From positions 103,501 through 167,500 of the forward strand of contig CAHIKZ030005492.1 of NCBI GenBank assembly GCA_903632075.3: a stretch of DNA of 64,000 nucleotides. The letters run 5' to 3'. How positions within the stretch are numbered: the stretch's first letter is position 1; each line of letters starts with the position of its first letter. Source of the DNA: Acanthosepion pharaonis. Its lineage: Eukaryota; Mollusca; Cephalopoda; Sepiida; Sepiidae. A model generated the notes under the pieces. It ran no database searches. It was not told the DNA's origin and was given only the letters and a program-made list of their open reading frames with translations. Below, one piece after another: positions 34,577 through 44,769 of this stretch. Position numbers and translations under genes: made by a program.

Positions 34577-37231
34577 CTAACACCAAAAGGCATAAATATG
34601 ACTGCTCCAGCTGCCACCAGTAATAATATATTCAATAAACTTTGATTCACCATATGACATTTTGTGTTAATGAAAAACTTTGTACATTCAACAGAGAAAA
34701 TGATTTTTCAATATAAAAAATATAAAACCAGTCACCATTAAAGACACAATTTACACCTCATAAAAAATTTAGTTACAGTGAAAAAGCATCTTGTTTTATT
34801 GACAGTTAAAGTGATATAAATGTTGAATTTTTGTGCTTTTAAATTTATCCTATACATTTCTCTACTTCTTTTTATTTTTTTTAACCTCTACAAATAATAC
34901 TGTAAAAAATGCATCTTGTTTATTCAGTGAAAAAAAAAAATTTTTGAAAAGAAATTTCAGTACATAGACGGAAGAAAAATTTATGAAGAATATCTTTAAA
35001 TATCTTTCTTTTTTTTTAAGTAATGTCTACTTAGATAAAATATACTGAGTTTGCTTTAGAAAAAAAGTCTATTTTTTATGAATTTTTTTATCAAATTACA
35101 TTAAAAATAATAAAATAGAAACAATTTTGCAATACTTGTTACTTCATACCATCTGCTATCATAGATATACACATATATTCACAAATTATAACAATATAAT
35201 AACTAATTGCATGATTCAAATTTTTGTTAATAGTGATTATGAAAATGTTATATATGGAGAGAGATAGTTGAAAAAATACACCCTCCAGGTATTAATAAAA
35301 ATAAAGATATAAACTATAATTAAAATTGGTGAATTATTTTGTTTCTTCCAAAATAGTTAAGATGTTAAAGCAATTTGTATAAATGATGATGGTCAAGATA
35401 TGATCTTTTGGAATATGTGGTCCCATGACAAAAAAAAATTGTCTTATATTCTTTGCTAACATGTAAAACCACATTTTATAGGATGTAACAGGAGTCAAAA
35501 TGATGTCATTAAATTTTAAATAAATTTATGACAACTTTTTCAATTTTATTCCATGTGGCAGTGTGTGGATAAGTTGATGTAAAAAAAAATCAACTGTATC
35601 CATTCATTAGTTTTAAAAATGTAGGATTTTATTGTGTGCCAATTATTTTCTACTTTAGGAATGACAGAAGAATTCATTCTTGCAACTCCGTCAGAGTTGA
35701 TTTTTTAAGCAGGTCTGTTTATTTATGTACAGACAATAGAAGATAATTTCTCTTTACTTCTTGACCAGAAGATTTTATTTTCTAATGTATAGAAGCATTT
35801 TATTTTTGCTTGGGTTTCCATTAAATTAAATAAATTCTTCAAAATGAAAAAATTGTACTGTTTAATGCCCGTGTGGCATTCTGCAAGAATATATGGATTT
35901 GAAAAAGCAGTTAACCTTCTACATCCTTCAAGCAATAATGATTATCTTAAGAAAGTGAAAGCTGAGAAGTTAAAAAATTAATTTGACATAAAAATAAAAC
36001 ATTACCTCAATAAGCAGAACATCTAGATTTCTACAGAATTCAAACCAAAAATGGCAAGATAAAAAGTTTTCATAAATATACCATTTAGATTTTAACTGAT
36101 TCTTTCTTAATGTCTTTCCAAGAATTATTTTATTAACTTATTTTTTTGATGTCTCTTGGAGACAATGAAATATTAATTTTTCTTAAACAGTTGCATAATT
36201 TTGATAGCTAAAAGAAGTAATATAGTTTATGTAAAAAAGAAAATGTATCTCTCATATTGTTACAAAACTCATAATATGAGGAGTTGCTGAAAAGTTCGCA
36301 GCCCAAGACTACTTCCCACAAACTTGAACCAAATGACAAATAATAAAAATTTTTGTTGAAAAGTCTTCTTCATCAGATAAAGAACTTTTGATTTCAGCAT
36401 CCCTTTATAAAATTCATATCTAATGTTATCTTGACTTGTATTACTCTTTTTCAATCAGTGTTAAATTATCTTTGAACATACATACATACAAGTTAGAAAA
36501 TATTTATTTAATAAAGTGTGGAAATATAATGAAAGAAGAAAAGTAAAAATGATGGAAAAATTAATAATTTTTTATATACTTTCATTATTTTGATCCATTG
36601 TTGTCATCTTGGTTGATATAGATATTATTATAGACAACATTTTGACCATGTACCTTCTGGGCATCATCAGGTATCCATTGTTTGGTTGATATGAGATGTG
36701 TTGGTTATTGTTATTTTATCTCTGTGATGTCGCTTATTGTTCATTCCTGCTGAACACAGCATTTCACAAACTGATAATAATTTCTGTATTAGAAAATGAT
36801 ACCTATGAAATAATGATATATTATTTTGTAAAAGAAATGTAAATCTGTATTAAAAATATGTAATAATTTTTAGTAAAATAAAGGTATCCTTACTTCACAG
36901 TTATTTTTATGCAACAGTTAATACAGTTTTCATTTCTTTTCTGTCTTCAATGTTGGTAATATTTCCTTTTCAACTTTTGTAACAAACATGCAAAATCAGA
37001 TCATTGTTATTGGGGTGCATGCACACTCAGACTCCATACTATTATCATTAAGCTACAAATTGAACAAAAAATGACTTATTCTTCAGATTAGTACATTTTA
37101 AAGATATTGCTTTAACAAAAATCTCATAATGACATGTTATTTTTTACTGTAATGATTACAGACATACATAACCACGAACAGATATTGGATTATTATTATT
37201 ATTATATAAGAGGTCAGCTATTATGTGTGCT
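33841..37231. other. Long AT-rich stretch, little recognised
   Basis: An (AT)n run lies at about 34542-34574. At 36278-36310 'gaggagttgctgaaaagttcgcagccc' resembles a mariner terminal repeat, but I found no partner end or transposase. Otherwise there is nothing assignable. Confidence 0.5.
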
Positions 37232-37349
37232 TAATTTGTAAGAAAAGAGGCAAACAGATAAAATTAATAATAATAATAATAACAATAATAATATTGTTAT
37301 TATTATTATAATTATTAATTTATTTGTTTGTGTCTTTTCTTACAAATTT
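37232..37349. repeat. Palindromic element with (AAT)n centre
   Basis: The left 'atttgtaagaaaagaggcaa' is matched by the inverted right end 'tgtcttttcttacaaat'. The arms continue through taataa-type repeats to a centre near 37290, so almost the whole 118 bp can fold back. Confidence 0.85.
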
Positions 37350-37717
37350 GGCTAATGTTTAATTCTGTTTGTTTTTATGAAAGCTTTAGTCTACCAGCTT
37401 ATGACTTAGAAGTAATTCAAAGATCATCTTAATTAGGATTTTGATTGGTTATTCTTGAAAAAACTCTCTCTGTTCAAGACAATCTTATGTTTTGTGTTTT
37501 TTTTAAAGCTTCATTGACTTCTATGCACAATTTAAGCAAACTTAGAAATTATTTTTCCCAGAATTAAGAGGCTGTATCTGAGTGATCTTAATAGATGAAT
37601 CAAATAAGCTTCATAGAAAAATATATTCTTATCACTCTAATATTTGCAACATATATTCTTATCTATCAGACTCATATTTATTTTTGACTTTTGGACATTT
37701 ACATGAGCACATAATAG

Positions 37718-37719
<2 letters not shown>

Positions 37720-37768
<49 letters not shown>
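37720..37768. repeat. (AT)n microsatellite
   Basis: A pure AT run immediately left of the inverted repeat at 37773-37937. Confidence 0.95.
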
Positions 37769-37770
<2 letters not shown>

Positions 37771-37772
37771 GA

Positions 37773-37937
37773 AAATTGTATGATGAAATGGAAAAAGTTT
37801 ACTTGTGACACGTGTGTCCTTCAAGAATTCATTGAACTAAATTTAGTACAACTTCATTCGATAAATTTAGTCTGATGAAGTCCCAAAGGATGAAACACAT
37901 CAAAAGTAAACTTTTTCCACTTTGTCATACAATATGC
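37773..37937. repeat. Inverted repeat with hammerhead-like motif
   Basis: Arms at 37773-37846 and 37863-37937 are inverted copies sharing 'ggaaaaagtttactt' and 'gactaaattta'-type blocks. The right arm, read on plus, contains ctgatga (37872-37878), a potential 4-bp stem GUCC/GGAU, and gaaac (37892-37896). That is the order and spacing of a hammerhead ribozyme core. The left arm is a more diverged complement lacking the intact core. Confidence 0.75.
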
Positions 37938-37939
37938 CC

Positions 37940-38635
37940 AATACTTTTCTTGATATATAAAAATATATATTGTTATCTCATATGTGTGTGAATGCATTGT
38001 GGCTGTTGTTTGTGTTGTTAATGACAAGCTACTGAAAAGTTTGCAACATGACCAAGGAGGAATTGAAAAATATTCTAATGTTTTGCTCAAATTTTTTTGG
38101 AAGGAGGCCTAGCTGATAATTTTTCCTCACCCCTGTCATAATTAATAACAAACATATTCTTAACTATTTATGTTCCACAACATTATTAGGATTATTATGT
38201 TTCAATGAACAGCTTGTCATGTAGTACTTGCAGGTTTACCCACCAAGTTTAGAACAGCCTCTTGATAGTAAAGTCATGATTTGCTATTCTTACAGATAAA
38301 TGCACAATATTTTCTTTTGGTAGTGCAAGTAATGGCAGTAGTTGAGTATTTATTCATGCAAATTTTGTTTTATTATGTTTAGTTTTTCTTTCATTTATTA
38401 CAGTCTGATTATGAAATATTTAAATTTGGTATAATTGCCAATCTTATAAAATGATAGCAAATATATTTTGTACCTTTGTTTATTATTATTTGCTGTAATT
38501 AATATGAGCTTCCACCATCTTATCAAAGATGTCTTCTTGGATAACTTTAGTAGGTATTATCCAATTCTTTATCAAGCTACAGATTTGTTGCAGATATTAC
38601 TTATGACTAATATCTATTAACAGTCACAATTACAA
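37940..38635. other. Unassigned stretch
   Basis: No element or gene signal recognised. Confidence 0.5.
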
Positions 38636-38639
38636 TTAG

Positions 38640-38794
38640 ATGAAGTAGTATTCAGGATATAGGTTAGTGTAGTAGCTATCAGCACAAAGTAGAATTGTCA
38701 TCTTATGTTCAAATTCCAGTTAAGGCTATTGCATCTACTTTCACACAAATAACCTTGGAAAGGTATGAGTCCATCTCTTTCCAGCTAGGTGTTG
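38640..38794 (+). mobile_element. tRNA-derived SINE, left part
   Basis: A B-box-like gttcaaattcc at 38707-38717 is followed by the shared SINE body 'ccttggaaaggtatgagtcc' and 'ccagctaggt'. It is interrupted by the 5S-like sequence at 38795. Confidence 0.6.
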
Positions 38795-38895
38795 GTTTAT
38801 GGCCATATCATGATGAAACACTTATTCTCATCTGATCATCGAAGTTAAGCAACATTGAGCTTGGTCAATTATCTAGATGGATGACCACTTGGATG
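38795..38895 (+). pseudogene. 5S rRNA-like sequence (pseudogene or 5S-derived SINE part)
   Basis: It follows the animal 5S rRNA from its start (gtttatggccatatcatg, where real 5S begins GTCTACGGCCATA) through 'ctgatcatcgaagttaagca' and 'gagcttggtcaatta' to 'gatggatgaccacttgg'. This covers the internal control region (A box and C box) in the right order and spacing. Many C-to-T and G-to-A type changes and loss of the 3' end rule out a functional gene. It is embedded between two tRNA-SINE parts. Confidence 0.75.
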
Positions 38896-39060
38896 TGCAA
38901 ATAGTGTAATGGATAATGGCTCAGAATGAGGAATCAGAGAGCTGAGTTTGAATTCCAATTGGGTTTGTTATATTCACTTGCACACAAATACTCTTGAGAA
39001 AGGTATGAATACACCCTTTCTCCCCAGCTATTGGTTAAATAGTAGGACTTGTATCAGAAA
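38896..39060 (+). mobile_element. tRNA-derived SINE, right part
   Basis: A-box-like segment at about 38900-38912 (aatagtgtaatgg) and B box gagtttgaattcc at 38944-38956. Then the shared body 'gagaaaggtatgaatacacc' and 'cagctattggttaaatag'. Same family as 3661-3964. Confidence 0.7.
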
Positions 39061-39159
39061 ATGATAATCTCTAAAAAAAATTATTACAATCTAAAAACAT
39101 GTTCCTGCTCTAAATAACCTGCAAAAGGTTGATAAATCATAAAAAAAAACAATCAATCA

Positions 39160-39403
39160 GTCAAAAATCCACCTAAGTGTTAATATCAGGGTAAGGAATG
39201 ATCTCTAGATTTTGTTGGCAACTGATCTAGTAGAAGAAAAACTCTGAATTCAAAATAAGTTGTACATGAGTCTTGCAGTTCCACCCCATAAAATATACTT
39301 GCTACAGAAACCACAGCATCAACACCTAGTGTGGTGAGGCTGTGGCCCTATACTCAACACTGAAGTCTATAAGGTTAACATAGTATCCAAAGCAACGTTG
39401 AGC
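39160..39403 (+). repeat. Dispersed repeat R1
   Basis: Contains 'gtagaagaaaaactctgaattc' (39230) and 'gaaaccacagcatcaacacc' (39308), followed by 'gtgaggctgtgg'. Related copies: 40780-40995 (plus) and 55650-55860 (minus). In the last case it is contiguous with the SINE body, so R1 may be the 3' half of a long SINE. Confidence 0.6.
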
Positions 39404-39779
39404 TAAAAATTAAAATCAACAAAAGAAAAAGTAATAAAAAGAAATAATATATTTAAATAAGATCATCAATGTATTGATATACAAAATAAATAAATACTAG
39501 TTGAAGATCAAGCTAGGAGACCGCAAGAATATAAATTTGTAGTCTTAAGAGTGTGAAGGATGATTGAAGCAATTTGTTACTAAATGTTAGATTTATTCTA
39601 AATGATCCGAATGTCTATTTTACAAATATCATCAGGCAGAACAAATATAGTAGGTACAAAGAAATTTTTGTGAAGTATGACTTTCTATGGAAACCCAAGG
39701 TGTGACTTATGCATCAGGGTTATAAAAATCAAGTAGGTGTGGAAATTTAATTATCTTGGTAATGTGATAACAGTTAACA

Positions 39780-39985
39780 GAAAATGTAACAGAAATCTGA
39801 AGCTGTATAAGAATAGCAAAACAGAATATTAACTGCAAAGTAATTTATTTTTAAATTAGAAAGAAAGAGGAAGCTGAAAGTGTGTGGGGGTGCACATAAT
39901 GAGAATAGAAGTCTTGGAGAATTTAACCCTCACAGGAGACATCATAAATAAGAGAAGCAGAGGATATTAGTGAACAAAGCACTAG
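39780..39985 (+). mobile_element. LINE A tail fragment
   Basis: A short plus-strand remnant: 'HIMRIEVLENLTLTGDIINK' followed by RSRG, matching GHIMRKEGLENL..G in other copies. It directly precedes the Penelope-like fragment. Confidence 0.65.
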
Positions 39986-39989
39986 ACAA

Positions 39990-40625
39990 ACTTGAGATAG
40001 TAGATGATAAACAAATGTCACAAAGAAAGAGAAGATGAAAATAGGATCTTATGTAATTGCAGGACAAAAAATAACTGTTCTTATGCCATACGGAATGGGT
40101 TGTATATTGTGCCAAAGTGGAAGGTGAAAACAGTAGCACAAAAAGATACATTGGTTGCACTGAGGGCCAGTTCAAGAGGAGGTGGTATAATCACACCTCA
40201 TATTTTAGAATCCCGGAACATAGGTACAACACAAAGCTAGCAAACTACTACTGGAGGTTTAGGGAGAGGTATAACAAAAGCCCAAACATTAAATGGAGTA
40301 TATTAAGAAATCTAAAGACTAACATAATAATTGGGAATACATGTAGGCTATGCCAAGAAGAAAAACTAGCTATAAAGAGAGCACTGAATTACTGAACGGG
40401 AGGTCAGATATCATGAACAAGTGTAAGTACGTTAAGAAGTTCAGCTTGAGGTTATTTGAACCCGGATAAAGTTGGAAATTCTTTTTTTTAAATACATCCC
40501 CCCCCACTACTTTTAGTTCCGAACGAATATACTTAAGTTGTCGAGCTCCATGTTGTTGATTTGCTGAACCAACCACCGGAGGAGACCATAGTGGTCGAAA
40601 CTGTGGTACTGTTCTGGTCAGCATT
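39990..40625 (+). mobile_element. Penelope-like element 3' end with GIY-YIG endonuclease
   Basis: Coding remnants over two to three frames show a CNCRTKNNC cysteine cluster (about 40055), a degraded GIVY-like strand, then KRYIGCTEGQFKRRWYNH (40140-40195), HRYNTKLANYYWRFRERYNK, NIKWSILRNLKTN and CRLCQEEKLAIKRALNY. The pattern (Cys cluster, GIY..YIG, conserved Arg and Asn-His, then CxxC..EK) is that of the GIY-YIG endonuclease domain at the C-terminus of Penelope-like retroelements. An R-SDIMNKCKYVKKF-type tail follows near 40400. The RT part is absent. The non-coding end (40470-40625) contains 'gaccatagtggtcgaaac', a hammerhead-like stem II plus GAAA. Confidence 0.75.
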
Positions 40626-40779
40626 CATTTTCTCTGCAAGTCTGGTCTTCCAACTTGATACTGAGCACTTTTAATGCATATGATCTTAACAAATATTTTA
40701 CTGTTTGTTTACTCTGGTGTATATATATGTATATATTATTTGGTCATGTAAATCTCCAAAAGTCAAAAGTAAATGTGTA

Positions 40780-40995
40780 GGGTAGATTGGTCTTTCTAGC
40801 CTTGGTTGGTTACCAGTCTAGGAGAAGTATAACTCTAAATTCAAAACTGATTGAACATGCAGCTAACAACTTCATTCCTTAAAAAGACTTCTTACTATGG
40901 AAACCACACTAGCAAAATTATTAAGGTGAGGATTTGGCTCTATTCTCCACATGGAGTGAGAAGGTCTCTTTTCGGTTTCATTAGATAATAATAGA
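40780..40995 (+). repeat. Dispersed repeat R1 copy
   Basis: It shares 'ctaggagaagtataactcta' and 'atggaaaccacactagcaa' with 39160-39403, and a 'ggtgaggatttggctctattctccacatgg' type end (39345-39360 in the other copy). Confidence 0.6.
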
Positions 40996-40999
40996 CCTG

Positions 41000-41585
41000 T
41001 TGTAACAATAGTATCATTCTTTTAAACAGGGCAGTGGATGATGTATCCAAAATTTATTGTCTATTGTTATTGCTAGAAAGGATGATGTTTTTTTAATGAT
41101 GTCTACTATTATCTAAGATCAAGCAACTGTCATATTAACAGAATGAGCACCAAACTGAATTTCTATTTTGTCCATGGATGATTAAATAAATCGTCTGAAT
41201 CAAACTGATCTCTATTGTTTTTAATGCCCTATCACAGGGAAGAAGAAACAAAAGCTCATGACTATATAATGATAAAGAGAGACTAAAGAATAACAACTAA
41301 TCACTCTGTCATTTCTCTTATGCAACAATAAACAAATAAAACTAAAGCTAAAATACAGTTAGAGAAACAATCATGTTCAGTAAAATAACTATATTTTAAA
41401 AAGCATGCATATCTTTTCATATGATTCTAATGCACTTTTTAAGGCAAAATATACTTTGATCTGAAATATATAAATATTGTTGAGATTTAATTTCAAATAT
41501 TATTGAAAATTATTTTTGTTTGTAGAAAATAAAATTGTTTGATCCATAAAATTAATGTTTTGGAAATTTGGTTTTCTATTCTCAG
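41000..41585. other. AT-rich stretch, nothing recognised
   Basis: Ends at a strong acceptor-like tract, 'ggttttctattctcag', at 41570-41585. Confidence 0.5.
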
Positions 41586-41759
41586 AATCTCTTGACAATA
41601 ATTTCAGAACTCAATGGCACCAAAAATAAAAATGTGAAAGTGAAAATCCTTGATCAGAATCTTGAAAAGGTTTTAAATGTAATCTCTAATATTCTGATTA
41701 CATTTCAATTGGTTTTGCAAACAAAGATATCAAAGGCTACTGGAATCAAAACCACATAA
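41586..41759 (+). CDS. Candidate 3'-terminal exon, unknown protein
   Basis: A pyrimidine-rich tract ending in CAG (41570-41585) is followed by a phase-0 open frame of 57 codons to TAA at 41757. The peptide begins NLLTIISELNGTKNKNVKVK and continues LEKVLNVISNILITFQLVLQ, an amphipathic, helix-like composition unlike the low-complexity noise frames. An AATAAA lies at about 41900. No upstream exon was identified and no family is recognised. A chance open frame in AT-rich DNA remains possible. Confidence 0.3.
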   Translation, partial: NLLTIISELNGTKNKNVKVKILDQNLEKVLNVISNILITFQLVLQTKISKATGIKTT

Positions 41760-42334
41760 TGCTTGGATTTGTATTTCTGGCATTATTTCAGAAAAAAAAA
41801 TGAGTAACAAACCAAATACAGAGTAATGCCAGTAGATGAGGAGCTAAGAGATGTTGGGTTTAAGCACTATTATTATGTCAGATACTTATTCCTTTGACTC
41901 AAATAAAATTGGTTTCTCAAGATGATGAAAATGAATGTTTTTTTTTCTGCAATCTAAAATTTCATGCAAGTTGTATAAATCCCTATGGGTTATTATTTGC
42001 TTGAGTTGAGGGTTGAAAGAGAAAATATTTTCCATTTTGAATGAGGGAGAAGAGACTTTATATAAATATACTGACAGTAAATAAAATTGATACATCCTGA
42101 ATGTACATTTCATCTGACTCAAAATTATTATGTACAGGCAACAGTTACAATAATTACATATTACTGAGTTACAATAAATACGTTTAGAGTTCAGTATGTG
42201 CATAGGTTCCAAAACAAGAAATGTATCAACAGTATTCAAATGCCATATAATAACACTGTATCCTCTTTGAGTATTAACACGTGACAGTGCTCTTGAATTC
42301 TTATGATTCCACAGATGGTGAATACAATTCTGTC

Positions 42335-43045
42335 ATAAATTATTCCACACCTTACATTTGTTCATGCAATACAACAAGTGTTTTGGATAGGCTAAGTTAA
42401 AGAACCAGCTATTGTCCCCACACATGTTCAATGAGAGACAGATTAGTAATCTTGCCAACCAGGGAAGTTGTTGTGCATCTTTACAGAACATTGAGTTGGC
42501 ATTGGCATTATGTGTATGAGCATTCTTCTCTTGGAATATTACATTGCCCTCCAGTTGCAAGAATAGCAACAGAAAGGATTTAAGAATATTCTGGATATAC
42601 ATGATACTTTTCTTTCACAAATATTAAAGGTGAGAGTTTTAATTTGTCACCCCACACCATGATATTAGGCTGAGCCTGACTATGAGTGACATGAGCAGAA
42701 ACTTCTTTTCATCACTAAACACTAGAGTGCCATTTCATCCCTTAAGTGGGCCTGTTGCCACTGGAAGCCTGAACAATGGTGTTGTGGCATTAAATGGGAG
42801 TCTATCTCATGGTATATATTCCCAGCAACCTGCTGCAAGTAAATAATTCTTGATAATTCATATTGACACCACAGCAGACAAATTTGTTGATCTGTGTTCT
42901 AGATGCTGTGTAGTCAATCACTGCTTTCTTTACAATGAATTCTTTTGATGGGTATTTGTACTGAGTAGCCATCCAGAATTTGGTCAGTTGGTGTAGGAAT
43001 GTTCATTTGATCACTGTTGCCAAAAATGATTTGATTTGTTTGTTT
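42335..43045 (-). pseudogene. Degenerate Tc1/IS630-type transposase
   Basis: Minus-strand remnants. From the high-coordinate side there is a decayed RINKFVCCGVN-like segment (42880) and a GMKWHSSV..EKKFLLMSLI-type first-acid region (42730). Then QPNIMVWGD (42660), the conserved 'IMVWG' strand, and a decayed FQEKNAHTHNANANSMF (42500), which corresponds to the FQQDNA.PH motif. It ends DAQQLPWLARLLICLSL and MCGDNSWF (42430), which corresponds to LPWPARSPDLSPIEHVWD. The catalytic acids are mutated: the second D is gone and the final E is lost. This is a different subfamily from the copy at 8174. No terminal repeats found. Confidence 0.8.
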
Positions 43046-43488
43046 AACAGTATATTAACTCCTTATGGGTCATTTAATACTGAAATTTAATTTTCATGTT
43101 AGTTTTAAAGTAATAAAAATATGTTATTTTGTTTTCACCATTGAATGCATGGTAGATGGTACTCAGCTTTTGGGCATATACAGTGTTTTTGTAGATATGA
43201 TTAATTGAGGCAGTGATATGTGTGTTTTATATTGTAATTTTGTTGAAGTTATATTTTGGAATACAGTTTGATTTCTATAAGAAATTGTAGAGTATTATAT
43301 GGATTAATGTCATGAAAGAGTTCTTTCATGTTGACTGGTTGATTTTTACCAGTATTTCAACTTAAATGGGTTATTTAATGCTGAAATCTAAATATCTTGA
43401 ATACAATTATATGGCATCATAATTGAACACAATTGCAGATAAAATATATTATTGGTCATTTTGATATAAAATGTGTTGGTAATTGCAT

Positions 43489-43517
43489 CACCATCTGTAA
43501 CTCAGTGACAGATGGTG
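43489..43517. repeat. Perfect 10-bp hairpin
   Basis: caccatctgt (43489-43498), a 9-nt loop, then acagatggtg (43508-43517). Confidence 0.75.
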
Positions 43518-43598
43518 TACTGATAGGATTGTTGCTATATCAGCATACATATATTGTACCCAAATCAAAATTGGACTCATCTTTCAGGCTGTTGTAAT

Positions 43599-43953
43599 TT
43601 TATTTTCCACCAGAGAATAGCAATTTCTAAATATATAAATATAAATTTATATAAATATTATATTAATATATTATTATAAATTATATAAATATTATATTAA
43701 ATATTATATTAAATAAATAAATAATTTGTAAATATAAACATGTATCAAAACTATTTTCATTTTTCAAGCAACTGATAATTGTCCAATATTTTCTTTAAAA
43801 TACTTGAATTAGTTTTGAGCAGTACATCAGAAATTGTTTTATTTCCTTTCACTTTGCAAATTCTGCAAGCAGCTTCATCAGCATTGAGGCCCAATTTAAA
43901 AGAAAGCCTCAAAATTACCAGAATTTCAATACTTGAATCCACCAATATAGCAT
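43599..43953 (-). CDS. Candidate 3'-terminal exon, unknown protein
   Basis: On the minus strand a T9-CAG acceptor (43954-43965) precedes a 65-codon open frame ending in TGA at 43757-43759. The peptide (AILVDSSIEILVILRLSFKL, then NADEAACRICKVKGNKTISD, ending ILDNYQLLEK) has the balanced composition and likely helices of a real protein tail. An AATAAA lies at 43599-43604, about 150 nt after the stop, which would make 43599-43756 the 3' UTR. No family recognised. A possible upstream exon, 46656-46728 (minus), has AG and GT borders and one open frame, but its phase does not join directly. The gene would be convergent with the one suggested at 41586. Confidence 0.35.
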
Positions 43954-44274
43954 CTGAAAAAAAAAGGTATAGCTTAATAATATTGGTGATAGGACATATA
44001 TTATTAAAATAGTACTATATTGAAGTCATTATTAGTTCTCAGATGTGTACATGAAATAAGCTTTGCAGTAAAGGTCTGTAAAAAAAGAAAATACTTTTGA
44101 TACATCCTCATAAAATCAATTGTTACTGACTAATTTTTAAGCAAAATTTACACACCAAGTGTAACATTTGTGAAGCTTATCTCATTTTTTTGCTCAGATA
44201 TTGCAGATGATTAACTTATTCATTGTTTAGTTAAATATAGACATTTTTATATGTTGTAAGTGAAGTAAGCAATA

Positions 44275-44720
44275 GTGGCTTTCTACAACTTCCTATCCTT
44301 TATCGCTTGTTCTCTTACTATTCCTCCTAGCCTCTGTCTTGACATCCATTTGCAAAAGTTCATCATGTAGGTTACTCACTGTTTTCCTTTATTTCTCTTG
44401 CCTTCACTAAGTCCTGTGCATGTTAAATTCTCCAAGCCTTCTTTCCTCATTATGTGTTTCAGAAATATTTTGTTTCCATTTTCCTTAAAACTTCTATGTT
44501 GCTCACATGTTCTGTCCATGTTATTCTCAGCATTCTTCCGTTGACAGAGAAAAACCTGTGAAGAAATTGTCCAGGATTCACTGCCATATAGGAGGATTGG
44601 TGTTTCATAACATTTCAACATTTTTTTTTTATTTCTCATAAAATTTTCCTGTTTCTTTGTTTAGTGTTTTTAAGGTATATTTTACTATTCCAGTATGCCT
44701 TTAGATTTCTGTGTTATGTT
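44275..44720 (-). mobile_element. LINE A C-terminal fragment
   Basis: Minus strand: PILLYGSESWTISSQVFLC (44550-44600), QRKNAENNMDRTCEQHR (44480-44540), FLKHIMRKEGLENLTCTGLS (44400-44460) and a KRNKGKQ block. Frames are nearly continuous over 87 codons (44376-44639), so this is one of the better-preserved tails. Confidence 0.85.
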
Positions 44721-44769
44721 TAATGTTGGATCATATTAGATATATGAGATTTTAGAATTTAAATTTGGA

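Noticed and set aside
35723..35960. Protein-like open frames on both strands of the same segment
   Set aside because: Both strands look equally plausible, each without a credible exon border, so chance is the simpler explanation.
36278..36310. Mariner terminal repeat
   Set aside because: It resembles one, but no partner end or transposase remnant was found within a few kb.
36600..36700. Third hammerhead-like motif on the minus strand (cctgatgatgcccagaagg)
   Set aside because: The CTGATGA box is present but the GAAA box is replaced by GTCAAAA, so the core is incomplete.
39590..39640. Fourth hammerhead-like motif on the minus strand (gcctgatgatatttgtaaaa)
   Set aside because: CTGATGA is present, but there is no GAAA at the right distance and no stem II.
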